64,000 bases of DNA from Flavobacteriales bacterium (GTDB lineage: Bacteria > Bacteroidota > Bacteroidia > Flavobacteriales_F > PHOS-HE28): positions 2,463,001 through 2,527,000 of the forward strand of contig JADJWA010000001.1 of assembly GCA_016716605.1 (NCBI GenBank), given 5' to 3'. The position numbers and the translations under genes were made by a program. Within the stretch, counting starts at the first letter, position 1, and the number at the start of each line of letters is the position of its first letter. Positions 8,217 through 17,006 of this stretch are shown here, piece by piece. The notes under the pieces were generated by a model that saw only the letters and a program-made list of their open reading frames with translations, was not told the origin of the DNA and did no database searches.

Positions 8217-8986
8217 TGCAGTACCGCACCGGACCCTTGCAGCATACGCCCACCGTGGTGAAGAACCTGGTGATCATCAACGCCATCGTCTTCGGTGTGA
8301 CCATGGTCAGCGGCGGTGTATTCATGGGCATGCCCATGAATCTCACCTTGGGGCTGCACTATGTCGGCGGCCCGGCCTTCGAGCCCTGGCAGTTGATCTC
8401 GCACATGTTCATGCACGGCGGCATCGGGCACATCTTCATGAACATGTTCGGCCTCTTCATGCTCGGCTCGCCGCTCGAGTACCACTGGGGATCGAAGCGA
8501 TTCCTCAACTTCTACCTGCTCTGCGGATTGGGCGGCGCGACGCTCAACATGGGCGTGCAGGCCTGGGAGTACAACCAGTTGGCGGAGCTGATGAGCGTGG
8601 CCGACATCGAGCAGGTGCGCGAGCAGGGCCGCATCGCGCTGGTGAATCTCTGGCGCGGCGGTGAAGGATTCGGCGATTCGGCGATGAACGAAATGGCGGC
8701 CATCCTCTTCACGCCGATGGTGGGCGCGAGCGGTGCCATCTTCGGGATCCTCGCGGCCTTCGGCATCCTGTACCCGAACGTGGAGCTGATGATCATCTTC
8801 TTCCCGGTGCCCATCAAGGCAAAATGGTTCGTGCTGCTCTACGCGGCTTACGAGACTTACGCAGGCTTTGCGGGCCTGATGGGAAGCGGCAGCGACAACG
8901 TAGCGCATTTCGCGCACCTCGGCGGCGGGTTGATGGGACTTGTGCTCGCCCTGCTCTGGCGCCGCCGATTGAGCCCATGGAGCTGA
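8216..8986 (+). CDS. Rhomboid-family intramembrane serine protease
   Basis: A 256-residue polytopic membrane protein with about six hydrophobic segments. The rhomboid signatures are HMFMHGGIGHIFMNMFGL (loop and TM2 His/Asn), the catalytic serine motif GASGAIFGILAAFG, and the catalytic His in AHFAHLGGGLMG. A loop of about 50 residues (AWEYNQLAELMSVADIEQ through GDSAMNEM) is inserted before the serine helix. The enzyme would cleave within or near membrane segments in the inner membrane. It starts on the last base of the mutL stop codon, and a second rhomboid gene follows. Confidence 0.93.
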   Translation: MQYRTGPLQHTPTVVKNLVIINAIVFGVTMVSGGVFMGMPMNLTLGLHYVGGPAFEPWQLISHMFMHGGIGHIFMNMFGLFMLGSPLEYHWGSKRFLNFYLLCGLGGATLNMGVQAWEYNQLAELMSVADIEQVREQGRIALVNLWRGGEGFGDSAMNEMAAILFTPMVGASGAIFGILAAFGILYPNVELMIIFFPVPIKAKWFVLLYAAYETYAGFAGLMGSGSDNVAHFAHLGGGLMGLVLALLWRRRLSPWS

Positions 8987-8992
8987 GCGCAC

Positions 8993-9000
8993 CAACTTTG
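8993..9000 (+). promoter_or_regulatory. -7 box (CAACTTTG), leaderless arrangement
   Basis: CAACTTTG matches the TAnnTTTG element except at the first base and ends 4 nt before ATG 9005. The second rhomboid can therefore be transcribed independently of the mutL operon. Confidence 0.5.
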
Positions 9001-9004
9001 CGGC

Positions 9005-9898
9005 ATGTTTGAGGAATTGAAGCGGCAGTGGCGGAGCGGCGGGATGGTGATCCGGCTGGTGCTGGTGAATGCGTCCGTTTTCGTGGCGTTGCACCTGATC
9101 AACCTGCCATTCTGGGCCATGCGCCAGCCGGGTCCGGATATCCTCGGCTGGCTCTGGAGCAGGAGCGACCTCGGCGCGCTGCTGCTCCGCCCATGGACGG
9201 TGCTCACCTACATGTTCACGCACTGGGGCTTCGGCCACATCTTCTTCAACCTGCTGCTGCTCTGGTTCATGGGCCGGATCTTCGAGGACCTGCTCGGCAG
9301 CAAGCGCGTGCTGGGCAATTACCTGCTCGGCGGCTTCAGCGGATTGGCGCTCTACCTGATCGGCTACAACGTGCTGCCGGTGTACGCGGATCAGGTGGCG
9401 GGCAGCAGCATCCACGGAGCCTCGGCCTCGGTGATGGCGGTGCTCGTGGGCATCGCGGCGTACCGGCCCGACTATGAGGTGCGGCTGCTGCTCTTCGGCA
9501 CGGTGCGGCTGAAGTGGATCGCGCTGGTGCTCTTCCTCATCGATCTGGTGAGCGTGCAAGAGAGCGCCAACAGCGGCGGCCATCTCGCGCACATCGGCGG
9601 TGCGCTCTACGGCTACGCCTCGTCGATGGTACTGAAGCGGAAGACTGGTGCAAGCGATTGGTCCCTGGCCTTCGTGAACGGACTGGAGCGCTTCTTCGGT
9701 TTGTTCAGGCGGAAGAGCGGTGCGCGCATGCGCGTAGAGAAGCCCTTCACCGGCAAGCGCCGGAGCGATGCCGATTTCAATCGCGCGAAACGCGATCAGC
9801 AAGCGCGCATCGACGCCATCCTCGACAAGATCAGCCGCAGCGGCTACGACAGCCTGAGCAAGGAGGAGAAGGATGTCCTGTTCAAGGCTGGGAAATAA
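9005..9898 (+). CDS. Rhomboid-family protein with C-terminal DUF6576-like tail
   Basis: A 297-residue second rhomboid. TM core: YMFTHWGFGHIFFNLLLLWFMG, then SIHGASASVMAVLVGI, where GASAS holds the candidate catalytic Ser, and GGHLAHIGGALYGY with the catalytic His. After the last TM (about residue 205) comes a cytoplasmic tail of about 90 residues, basic at first (FRRKSGARMRVEKPFTGKRR) and ending in ARIDAILDKISRSGYDSLSKEEKDVLFKAG split over two helices. That ending resembles the short DUF6576 module seen on Bacteroidota rhomboids. The GxSx motif has Ser where most active enzymes have Gly, but Ser is tolerated in this subgroup. Substrate unknown. Confidence 0.9.
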   Translation: MFEELKRQWRSGGMVIRLVLVNASVFVALHLINLPFWAMRQPGPDILGWLWSRSDLGALLLRPWTVLTYMFTHWGFGHIFFNLLLLWFMGRIFEDLLGSKRVLGNYLLGGFSGLALYLIGYNVLPVYADQVAGSSIHGASASVMAVLVGIAAYRPDYEVRLLLFGTVRLKWIALVLFLIDLVSVQESANSGGHLAHIGGALYGYASSMVLKRKTGASDWSLAFVNGLERFFGLFRRKSGARMRVEKPFTGKRRSDADFNRAKRDQQARIDAILDKISRSGYDSLSKEEKDVLFKAGK

Positions 9899-9924
9899 CG
9901 TCCGGCCTTCATCCCGTCGGCCGA

Positions 9925-9932
9925 TACCTGCG
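9925..9932 (+). promoter_or_regulatory. -7 box (TACCTGCG), leaderless arrangement
   Basis: A weaker match (TACCTGCG) to TAnnTTTG, but with the same spacing, 4 nt before ATG 9937. Confidence 0.38.
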
Positions 9933-9936
9933 CCAC

Positions 9937-11097
9937 ATGCACGAACCGACCGCACCGGCCAACGCAGCCCCGGGCAAGCGCCCCTCGCGATGGCATTTGC
10001 CGCTCTGGTGGGCCAATGGCTTTGCGGTGCTGATCCTGCTGCTCACCTATCTCGCGCCGCATGTGCCTCCAAAGCTCTTCTGGCCCTTGGCGCTGCTGGC
10101 ATTCGCGTATCCATTCCAATTGGTGGTGCATGCGGGATTCCTGGTGTACTGGCTTCTGTTCCGCCGCAAGCGCATGCTGCTATCCGGTGCTGCGCTGCTG
10201 ATCGGCTTCGGGCACCTCGCGGACCACGTGCAGCTCATGGGTCGCGCGGAACCGCCTGCCGGAGGGATGGGTGAAGCGGTGAAGCTGCTCAGTTGGAACG
10301 TGCGCCTCTTCGACCTGTATAACTGGGACGACAACGAGCGCACGCGCGACGCCATCTTCGAGGTGCTGGAGCGCGAGGAAGCCGGGATCGTTTGCCTGCA
10401 GGAGTTCTTCCATAGCACGGATAAGCGCTTCTTCCGCACGCGCGATGCGATCAAGGGCGATCTCGGCCATCGGTCGGAGCACATGGCCTGGTCGCGCACG
10501 GCGCGCTACGACATGCACTTCGGCATCGCGACCTTCAGCAAGCACCCGATCGCCAACCGCGGCCGCGTGCCCTTCGGCCGCAAGACCAATAACATCTGCA
10601 TCTGGAGCGACATCGTGCTCGGCGCCGACACCGTCCGGGTCTTCAATGCGCACCTGGCCAGCTTGCACCTCGGTGATGCCGACTACGATTTCCTCGATTC
10701 CCTCAGCCTTGATCCGAGCACCAAGCTCCTGGAGCAGCATGGCGGGCGGATCGCGGGGTTGCTTCGCGATGGCTTGGTGCGGCGAGCGGCCGAGGCGGCG
10801 GTGATCGACAGCGCCATGCGCGCCAGCCCATATCCGGTGATCTTCTGCGGTGACATCAACGATGTGCCCATGAGCTACGCCTACCACCTGCTGCGCGGGG
10901 ATAGGCACGATGCCTTCACGGAGAGCGGGAGCGGCCTGGGCGGCACTTACATCGGCAGGTTGCCCAAGCTCCGCATCGACCACATCCTGCACGACGAGTC
11001 CATTGCCTCCTGGGCCTTCGAGCGGCTGCCAGAGGAATTGAGCGACCACCATGGGCAAACGGTGATGGTAGCGGTGCGCAGGGAATTGAACGATTGA
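9937..11097 (+). CDS. Membrane-anchored endonuclease/exonuclease/phosphatase family protein
   Basis: A 386-residue protein with three N-terminal membrane helices (LPLWWANGFAVLILLLTYLA, FWPLALLAFAYPFQLVVHAGF, MLLSGAALLIGFGHLA) followed by an EEP-fold domain. Catalytic motifs are KLLSWNVRLFD (Asn), IVCLQEFF (metal-binding Glu), VFNAHLASLHL, PVIFCGDINDVPMSYAY (Asp and Asn) and KLRIDHILHD ending in LSDHHGQ (Asp-His). This set indicates a metal-dependent phosphodiesterase or phosphatase acting on the periplasmic face. Bacteroidota homologues are conserved, but their substrate is undefined. The frame is open back to 9514 within the rhomboid gene; ATG 9937, 4 nt after a -7 box, gives the membrane N-terminus. 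Confidence 0.88.
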   Translation: MHEPTAPANAAPGKRPSRWHLPLWWANGFAVLILLLTYLAPHVPPKLFWPLALLAFAYPFQLVVHAGFLVYWLLFRRKRMLLSGAALLIGFGHLADHVQLMGRAEPPAGGMGEAVKLLSWNVRLFDLYNWDDNERTRDAIFEVLEREEAGIVCLQEFFHSTDKRFFRTRDAIKGDLGHRSEHMAWSRTARYDMHFGIATFSKHPIANRGRVPFGRKTNNICIWSDIVLGADTVRVFNAHLASLHLGDADYDFLDSLSLDPSTKLLEQHGGRIAGLLRDGLVRRAAEAAVIDSAMRASPYPVIFCGDINDVPMSYAYHLLRGDRHDAFTESGSGLGGTYIGRLPKLRIDHILHDESIASWAFERLPEELSDHHGQTVMVAVRRELND

Positions 11098-11164
11098 CCG
11101 CTGCGGGTGTATCGCAGCAATGCACGGCGACCGCCTGCGTTAACGATCCATTCACCCAAGGCCC

Positions 11165-12166
11165 ATGAAGCTTCCCTTCGCCATTCTCGCTCTGATGGCC
11201 CTCATCGTTGTCATTCCTGCTTGCCAGCGCTCCGCGAATCCAGAGGCGACGAGCATGTTGGAACAAGAACGCGCACCCGAGGAAGGGAAGGCAACAGGCG
11301 AGGCCGGTTCGCTTTCCTTCTGGTCCACCAACAACGGCCTTGCGGACATGTCCGTTGCCGCGGCTGCGGATTCCAGCACGCGCTTCATGTCATCAAGCGC
11401 CGCCCTAACGAATGGTGATACTGCGCGCCGCTTCATCCGCACGGCCGACCTGAAGTTCAGGGTGAGGGATGTGGTTCAGGCCACCTATGCGATCGAGGAC
11501 ATTGCCGCGGCGCAAGGCGGGCATGTGGAGCATGCGCACCTGACCACGCGGGTCGACCAGCGTTACACCATGCCGGTGAGCGAGGACAGCCTGTTGGAGA
11601 CCACGCGCTTCACGGTGGTGAGCAACTCGGTGCTGCGCGTTCCCGCGGGTCGCCTCGACACCACCTTGAAGATGCTTGCTCGCTTCGTTGATTTCCTTGA
11701 CCACCGCACCGTGAAGGCGGAGGATGTGCGTCCGCTGATGCTCGCGAACCTGCTGGAGCAGCGCCGCATCACGCGCTACAGCGACCGGGTGGAGAAGGCC
11801 GTTGATGAGCAGGGCAACCGGCTGAAGGAGACCAGCGCCACGGAGGAGCGATTGCTGAACCGGCAGGAACACGCTGATCGCGCGCTGCTGAGCAACATGA
11901 GCCTGCAGGACCGCATTGACTACAGCACGATCACGCTCGAGATCTACCAGCGGCAGAGCGTGCGGCAGGAGTTGCTGGCCAATGAGCGGGGTGTTGACCG
12001 GTATGAGCCGGGCTTCTTCAGCAAGCTGGGCAAGGCCGTGGCGGGCGGCTGGCGGATGCTGCTTCGCTTCTTCCTGCTCGTGGCCGGCAATTGGAGCGTG
12101 ATCCTGCTCGCTGCGATCGCATTCATCCTCCTGCGCCGGTGGTTGCGCATGAGGCCGCAGGGATGA
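11165..12166 (+). CDS. DUF4349 lipoprotein
   Basis: A 333-residue protein of the DUF4349 type. It has a lipoprotein leader (LMALIVVIPACQ, Cys20), a low-complexity Ser/Ala linker (ADMSVAAAADSSTRFMSSSA), then the domain proper: RRFIRTADLKFRVRDVVQATYAIEDIAAAQGGHVEHAHL, then LRVPAGRLDTTLKML, and DYSTITLEIYQ. The central segment (RRITRYSDRVEKAVDEQ through RALLSN) is a predicted coiled coil. A C-terminal membrane helix (SVILLAAIAFILLRRWL) follows. Family members are envelope proteins of unknown function, some resembling sigma/anti-sigma partners. It stands alone between two unrelated genes. Confidence 0.83.
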   Translation: MKLPFAILALMALIVVIPACQRSANPEATSMLEQERAPEEGKATGEAGSLSFWSTNNGLADMSVAAAADSSTRFMSSSAALTNGDTARRFIRTADLKFRVRDVVQATYAIEDIAAAQGGHVEHAHLTTRVDQRYTMPVSEDSLLETTRFTVVSNSVLRVPAGRLDTTLKMLARFVDFLDHRTVKAEDVRPLMLANLLEQRRITRYSDRVEKAVDEQGNRLKETSATEERLLNRQEHADRALLSNMSLQDRIDYSTITLEIYQRQSVRQELLANERGVDRYEPGFFSKLGKAVAGGWRMLLRFFLLVAGNWSVILLAAIAFILLRRWLRMRPQG

Positions 12167-12184
12167 GCGCGGGCCGCATGCGCT

Positions 12185-12192
12185 TAGCTTCG
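12185..12192 (+). promoter_or_regulatory. -7 box (TAGCTTCG) for the M1 peptidase
   Basis: TAGCTTCG fits TAnnTTTG with one change. It lies 18 nt before ATG 12211, giving a short leader of roughly 12 nt. Confidence 0.4.
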
Positions 12193-12210
12193 GGCGCGAA
12201 TCCATAGTCC

Positions 12211-14646
12211 ATGACAGCACGACTCACCCTCGCTGGTCTCACACTCCTCCTTTGCGCCGCCGTCTCCGCCCAGCCCCGCATGCACGGATGCCTTGTGCTG
12301 CGCGATGGAGCCGCTCCGCCTCGTCCACAGGCCCTCACCCCCGACGAGCGCGACCTGATCGATGAGACCATCGCCCGCAGCGACACCTTCGACATCCTGC
12401 ACTACGACATCTCGATCGATGTGACCGATTACACCGGGCAGGCGATCACGGCCGCCACCACCATCACTTATGCCGCACGGTTGGCGGGCCAAACGGGCAT
12501 CCGCTTCGACCTCGTGGCGCTCACGGTGGACTCCGTGATCGGCGCCAATGGCCCGCTCGCCTTCACGCACGATGGCCAATTCCTGGATGTGCAGCTTGAG
12601 GATGAGCCAATGGTGGGTGAGGAGCAGCAACTCACCGTGCATTACCACGGGCAGCCCATCGGCGACCCGAGCTGGGGCGGCTTCTACTTCGCCAGCAACT
12701 ACATCTACAACCTGGGTATCGGCCTCACCACGGTGCCGCCCAACTTCGGCAAGGTGTGGTACCCTTGCTTCGATAGCTTCATGGAGCGCGCGGCCTACAC
12801 CTTCCATGTGAAGAGCGCGGGCGGGCGCTGGCTGCTGGGCCAGGGCGATTTCATCGGCGAGGTGCAGCTTGGCGGCGATACCGTGATCCGCAGCTACGAC
12901 CTGCCGCATGCGATCCCCACGCACGTGAGCGCCATCGCCGTGGCGAACTACGCCGAGAGCAGCTACACGCACACCGGCGCCTATGGCGACATCCCCGTAT
13001 CGCTCCGCGCCAAGCCCACGCAGCTCAGCGCCATGGTGGGCAAATTCGGCGATCTAGGCGCGTGCATCGATGCGCTGGAGCATTGGTACGGCCCATATCC
13101 ATACGGACGCATCGGTTACGTGCTCACCACCGATGGCGCCTTGGAGATCGTCACCAACATCGCGTACCCCGACTTCATGCCCGGGCAGTCGGTGGGCCGC
13201 AATCGCGGGCTCTACGCGCACGAGCTCGGCCACCATTGGTGGGGCGATAAGGTGACGCCGCGCGTGCACAACCACATGTGGCTGAAGGAAGGCCCGGCGG
13301 AATACAGCGGCCATCTCTTCGAGGAATGGCTCAACGGCCGTGCGGCCATGGTGAACATGGTGAAGGACAACCTGCTCGACATCCTCACCACCGCGCACGG
13401 CGATGATGACGGATTCCAAGCCCTTTCGCCCATGCCCGATGAGCACATCTACGGCACGCACACCTACTACAAGGGCGCTGCGGTGATGCACAACCTGCGC
13501 GGCTACCTCGGCGATACGCTCTTCCGCGAGGCCATGCGGGAATCGCAGGTGCGCCTGGCCGATACCGTGATCACCCCGGAGATGTGGCGTGATACCATGG
13601 AGCTGATCACCGGCCGCGATCTGCATCCCTTCTTCGACGATTGGGTCTTCAGCCCCGGCTATTCCGTCTTCGAGGTGCGCTCGTTCACCGCGCAGCAGGG
13701 CGGCGACGGCTGGCTGGTCGATCTGCGGATCGGGCAGAAGCTGTACGGCACGGCGGGCCTGCACGGCGAAACGCCGCTCGACCTCACGCTGATCGGCGCG
13801 GATGGGCAAACGCACGAATCGCTCATCACCGCGAGCGGTTTGCTCACGGAGGCCTCGGTCACCTGCCCCTTCGAGCCGGTGATGGCCGTGCTCAACCGCT
13901 ACCAGCGCTTGAACCAGGCGCGCATGGACCACGAGATCACCGTGGTGCCGGGTGTGGCCTTCTCCAGCGCCCTGCCACGCGTGGAGTTCCGGCTGTACGC
14001 TACCGCGCTCACCGATTCGACGCTTGTCCGAGTGGATCACATCTGGAGCGGTGCTGATGAGGACCTGGGCTGGAGCGTAGGGCAGGTGAGCGGCACGCAC
14101 TACTGGAATGTCGATGGCCTGTGGCCCGAAGGCACCGTGCTGCGCGCGCGCTTCATGTACCTGGGATCAACGCCCAGCCAGTTCGATCATGCGCTGATCA
14201 ACGGCGACGAGGCGGGCATGGTGATGGTGTGGCGGCCCAATGCCGACGAACCCTGGCAGATCCATCCTGACCAAGTGATCACCACCGGCAGCACCACCAA
14301 TGGCAGCGGCTGGATTGATGTGAACACGCTTTTCAAAGGGCAGTATGCCTTCGCGAAGGCGAGCGGTTTCATCGGCATGGAAGAGCAGGCGAGCGGTCCG
14401 GCATTCGCGGTGTTCCCGGTGCCTGCCGATGAAGCGATCACCGTGCGGATGAGCCAGCCCGTGAAAGGCGCGTTTTACATGAAGGTCCTTGATGCGCAAG
14501 GCAGGCTCGTGATGCACACTCTTCGCCAATCGCCTGCCGAGCTCCGGATCGAGACGCGCAGTTTGGCCCCAGGCGCGTATGCGCTGCAGCTGACCAATGT
14601 CGATGGCACGGTGCTCGGCGTGCGCAGCTTCCATGTTGGGCGCTGA
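12211..14646 (+). CDS. M1-family metallopeptidase with T9SS sorting domain
   Basis: An 811-residue secreted zinc aminopeptidase. Signal peptide MTARLTLAGLTLLLCAAVSAQ; an N-terminal beta domain (LHYDISIDVTDYTGQAI onwards); the exopeptidase motif reads GALEIVTNI (GAMEN position); the zinc site is HELGHHWWGDKV (His337, Glu338, His341) with the third ligand Glu360 in WLKEGPAEY. After residue about 540 come beta-rich domains, and the end (FAVFPVPADEAITVRMSQP through SLAPGAYALQL and VRSFHVGR) is a type A T9SS C-terminal domain. The enzyme should therefore be exported across the outer membrane and attached to the surface or released. The next gene overlaps its end by 14 nt. Confidence 0.95.
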   Translation: MTARLTLAGLTLLLCAAVSAQPRMHGCLVLRDGAAPPRPQALTPDERDLIDETIARSDTFDILHYDISIDVTDYTGQAITAATTITYAARLAGQTGIRFDLVALTVDSVIGANGPLAFTHDGQFLDVQLEDEPMVGEEQQLTVHYHGQPIGDPSWGGFYFASNYIYNLGIGLTTVPPNFGKVWYPCFDSFMERAAYTFHVKSAGGRWLLGQGDFIGEVQLGGDTVIRSYDLPHAIPTHVSAIAVANYAESSYTHTGAYGDIPVSLRAKPTQLSAMVGKFGDLGACIDALEHWYGPYPYGRIGYVLTTDGALEIVTNIAYPDFMPGQSVGRNRGLYAHELGHHWWGDKVTPRVHNHMWLKEGPAEYSGHLFEEWLNGRAAMVNMVKDNLLDILTTAHGDDDGFQALSPMPDEHIYGTHTYYKGAAVMHNLRGYLGDTLFREAMRESQVRLADTVITPEMWRDTMELITGRDLHPFFDDWVFSPGYSVFEVRSFTAQQGGDGWLVDLRIGQKLYGTAGLHGETPLDLTLIGADGQTHESLITASGLLTEASVTCPFEPVMAVLNRYQRLNQARMDHEITVVPGVAFSSALPRVEFRLYATALTDSTLVRVDHIWSGADEDLGWSVGQVSGTHYWNVDGLWPEGTVLRARFMYLGSTPSQFDHALINGDEAGMVMVWRPNADEPWQIHPDQVITTGSTTNGSGWIDVNTLFKGQYAFAKASGFIGMEEQASGPAFAVFPVPADEAITVRMSQPVKGAFYMKVLDAQGRLVMHTLRQSPAELRIETRSLAPGAYALQLTNVDGTVLGVRSFHVGR

Positions 14647-15691
14647 TCCCGGATTCCTCGAGCCGGGGCTCAGGAAGAAGCTCTACCCTCTTGGCCTTGA
14701 GCTGCGCGATTACCTCGTTGCGGGCGACCGTGCCGGGCAGCTGCCCATAGCTTATGCGGACCTTACCCGGCACGACGGCGTGATGCCCCGGCGCGGCCCC
14801 GACGGCGCGGACACGCTCTGGCAAACGGTGCTCTACCGTCCGGCCGACCGTGAAGAGCTGGATCTGCACCTGGTGCAGACCTATCAGCGCCTGGTGGCTG
14901 ATGGCCGGCGCATCGAGCACCTCCGGATCGGCGGGGTGGACCTATGCCCGTACGGCAACTCGCAGCCCTTCCGGGTGAAGGTGATCAACCAGATCAACGA
15001 CAACCACGACTACTTCTATGTGAAGCGCACCGATGCCAATCGCGTGTACGGATTGGAGCTCGAGCACCTGCTTTCGCCGTACCGCATCAGCTACCTGGTC
15101 GATGGCGCCACACTGGTCGAGGAGCACATCATCGGCGTGCCGGGCGATGCCTTCATCGCGGATCCCGCACGCTTCGGCGGGAAGCTGAACAGCGTGCGCC
15201 TGTGCAAGGAGTTCGTGAAGTTCAACGAGCGCTGCTTCGTGCGGCTGCTGGGCGACATGAGGGCCTACAACTTCGTAGTGGATGCGATCCACGACGTGGA
15301 CCAGGTGCAGTACCGCTTCCGCGCCATCGACCTCGACCAGCAGAGCCACGATGGCCGGCTGCGCGGCTACCTGCCGCAGTTCTATAAGGAGAACCTTCCC
15401 TATGTGCAGCTCGCGCAGCAGGCCATCGGCGCGGCCACCGCGGCGCAGTACCGAAGCGAGGAGCGTGCGCTCATGCGCAAGCGGGCGCGCCTGGCGGAGG
15501 GTCGCCTGAACGCGTTGATCTCCGCCATGAAGACCGATGCGATCGCGCCAGTGGAAAACATCCGGCAGCTGGCCGACGAATTGGCCAGGCACCACGGCGA
15601 TGCAGCTTACAAGGATCTGCCCACCATGGGTCATCTGCTCGATCGGCACCTGCACCAATGCCTCTTCGATCCCGCTGCGGACGACGAATAG
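14633..15691 (+). CDS. Hypothetical protein with kinase-like motifs
   Basis: A 352-residue cytoplasmic protein without signal or membrane segment. I do not recognise the family. Parts look like an eukaryotic-like or aminoglycoside-phosphotransferase fold: YFYVKRTDANRVYGLELEHL (residues about 127-146) could supply the ATP-binding Lys and helix-C Glu, LLGDMRAYNFVVD (205-217) resembles a catalytic loop with Asp208 and Asn213, and FRAIDLDQQS (229-238) resembles the metal-binding Asp motif. The glycine-rich loop is not evident. Start ATG 14633 overlaps the M1 peptidase by 14 nt; the longer frame from 14597 would overlap more. Assignment as a kinase is inference only. Confidence 0.7.
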   Translation: MLGADPGFLEPGLRKKLYPLGLELRDYLVAGDRAGQLPIAYADLTRHDGVMPRRGPDGADTLWQTVLYRPADREELDLHLVQTYQRLVADGRRIEHLRIGGVDLCPYGNSQPFRVKVINQINDNHDYFYVKRTDANRVYGLELEHLLSPYRISYLVDGATLVEEHIIGVPGDAFIADPARFGGKLNSVRLCKEFVKFNERCFVRLLGDMRAYNFVVDAIHDVDQVQYRFRAIDLDQQSHDGRLRGYLPQFYKENLPYVQLAQQAIGAATAAQYRSEERALMRKRARLAEGRLNALISAMKTDAIAPVENIRQLADELARHHGDAAYKDLPTMGHLLDRHLHQCLFDPAADDE

Positions 15692-15782
15692 GTTCGGTGA
15701 TCCGCCGGGCTTGAACCTTCAAGGGACCAATGCCGTAGGAGCGCCCCGAACGCCGAGGACCGGCGTTTGAAAACGCTACGCG

Positions 15783-16523
15783 ATGGCCTTGAACCGACCC
15801 TTCCTTGCTGTGCTCCTCACCTTGGCTACCCAGGCCTACGGGCAGCAATACCGCATCGAGTATCGCTGGCTCAACTTCCCATGCGACGAGATCCTGAACT
15901 GCGACGCCGGTTGCAGCGCCTGCAACATGCCCGATGCGCTGGGCGGAGCCCTCATCGGCACCAACGCGGCTTGGATCGGCGTGCAGACCTGCCCGCTGCC
16001 GGTGACGGTTGCTGACAATGCCATCTTCACGGCCGGCTGGCCGGTGCAGCCTGGACCCGACCACAGCGTGATCTTCAACGTGATCGCCACGGCCCCCGTG
16101 CGCATCGACAGCATCCGCTTCCGCCATGCCATTTACCAGGACGGGCCGCAGCGCGTTAAGGTGCTCTACACCGGCGATGTTGCGCAGCCCTTGCAAGAGA
16201 TCGCCGATGCGCAAGTGCCCACCGCGTGGACCGATGTGACCCTGACCGGCCTCGGCGATGTGGTGATCCCGGAGGGCAATCCATTCGGCACCATGCAGAT
16301 CCGTTTCCAGCCTTACGAAGGCGGCAGCGGCGGCTGGGCGATCGATGAGCTCATCCTCTCCGCAAGTCCTTTGCAGAACGCACAGACCGGAATTGCCGAG
16401 GTGCACCAGCGCGCTCCTTCCGTGCGCGGTCCGTCTTACGATGTGATGGGCCGCCCGGTGGGCAATGAGCGGGCACCGGGCCTCTACCAGCAGCAAGGCC
16501 GACGCATCGTGCAGGTGGAGTGA
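15783..16523 (+). CDS. Secreted protein with short T9SS-like C-terminal tail
   Basis: A 246-residue protein with signal peptide MALNRPFLAVLLTLATQAYGQ. The N-terminal mature part is Cys-rich (FPCDEILNCDAGCSACNMP, VQTCPLP), and the middle reads as a beta-sandwich domain (VIFNVIATAPVRIDSIRFR, GPQRVKVLYTGD, GGWAIDELILSAS). The C-terminus (SYDVMGRPVGNERAPGLY, then QGRRIVQVE) is the minimal form of the YDLxGR...GLYIxxGRKV tail of Por/T9SS sorting domains. It is preceded by a small perfect hairpin (15749-15767) and followed by a strong terminator. The role is unknown; an extracellular, surface-attached protein is inferred. Confidence 0.78.
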   Translation: MALNRPFLAVLLTLATQAYGQQYRIEYRWLNFPCDEILNCDAGCSACNMPDALGGALIGTNAAWIGVQTCPLPVTVADNAIFTAGWPVQPGPDHSVIFNVIATAPVRIDSIRFRHAIYQDGPQRVKVLYTGDVAQPLQEIADAQVPTAWTDVTLTGLGDVVIPEGNPFGTMQIRFQPYEGGSGGWAIDELILSASPLQNAQTGIAEVHQRAPSVRGPSYDVMGRPVGNERAPGLYQQQGRRIVQVE

Positions 16524-16542
16524 TCCCCCGATAGCCTCTTGC

Positions 16543-16577
16543 ACGGACGCCGATGGCTATCAACCATCGGCGTCCGT
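16543..16577. terminator. Bidirectional hairpin between convergent genes
   Basis: Perfect 14-bp stem (16543-16556 with 16564-16577) and a 7-nt loop, between the plus-strand secreted protein and the minus-strand rhodanese gene. The following T-run is weak (GTTGTT), so termination strength is uncertain, but stem and position fit. Confidence 0.7.
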
Positions 16578-16610
16578 GTTGTTAATGGTTCATGGGAAAG
16601 CCCCCAGAGC

Positions 16611-17000
16611 TCATGGCTCCGTGCGCAAGCCAGCATCCTGCCAGCCGGTGATCCCGGCCGTCATGCAATGCACGCGTGAGTAGCCGAGCTTCATGGCGGT
16701 TTCCGCGGCCATGCGCGCGGCAGGGCATTCGGGACTGTAGCAGTAGAACACGATGGGCTGCGCCTTGTCGGCCGGCAGCTGGTCGGCTGCGATGGCATCG
16801 TACACCAGCAGCCTGGCACCGGGCAGGTGCGCTTCGGCGTAGGTGAACTCTTCATTCACGTCTGCTAGGAACACATTGTCCTTTAGCATGGCGAGTACCG
16901 CCTCCGGGGTGACCTCGATCACGGCGGTGGAATTGGCATCAGCCTGTGCCGAGCAAAAGGCCGCCGCTAAGAGGAGCACGCTGGTGATCAGGTTGCGCAT
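16611..17000 (-). CDS. Periplasmic rhodanese-like protein
   Basis: A 129-residue protein with signal peptide (MRNLITSVLLLAAAFCSAQA) and one rhodanese domain. VIEVTPEAVLAMLKDN opens the domain, FLADVNEEFTYAEAHLPGARL corresponds to the CDC25-like region, and IVFYCYSPECPAARMAA holds the active-site loop with Cys87. A second Cys92 lies in the same loop, which is unusual and could permit disulfide chemistry. GYSRVHCMTAGITGWQDAG is the standard last helix. Such exported rhodaneses carry sulfur or act in redox. ATG 17000 was chosen over the longer frame to 17153 because it begins the signal peptide 6 nt after a -7 box. Confidence 0.88.
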   Translation of the reverse strand: MRNLITSVLLLAAAFCSAQADANSTAVIEVTPEAVLAMLKDNVFLADVNEEFTYAEAHLPGARLLVYDAIAADQLPADKAQPIVFYCYSPECPAARMAAETAMKLGYSRVHCMTAGITGWQDAGLRTEP

Positions 17001-17006
17001 GGTGCC

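Noticed and set aside
7751..9955. Minus-strand open frame of 734 codons across mutL and the rhomboid genes
   Set aside because: It is antisense to three strongly supported genes, His/Arg/Glu-rich as expected for the reverse frame of GC-rich coding sequence, and has no domain.
15692..15782. Possible tRNA on the minus strand (GGTTCAAGCCC resembles a T arm)
   Set aside because: The T stem does not pair, and no anticodon arm or acceptor stem could be folded.
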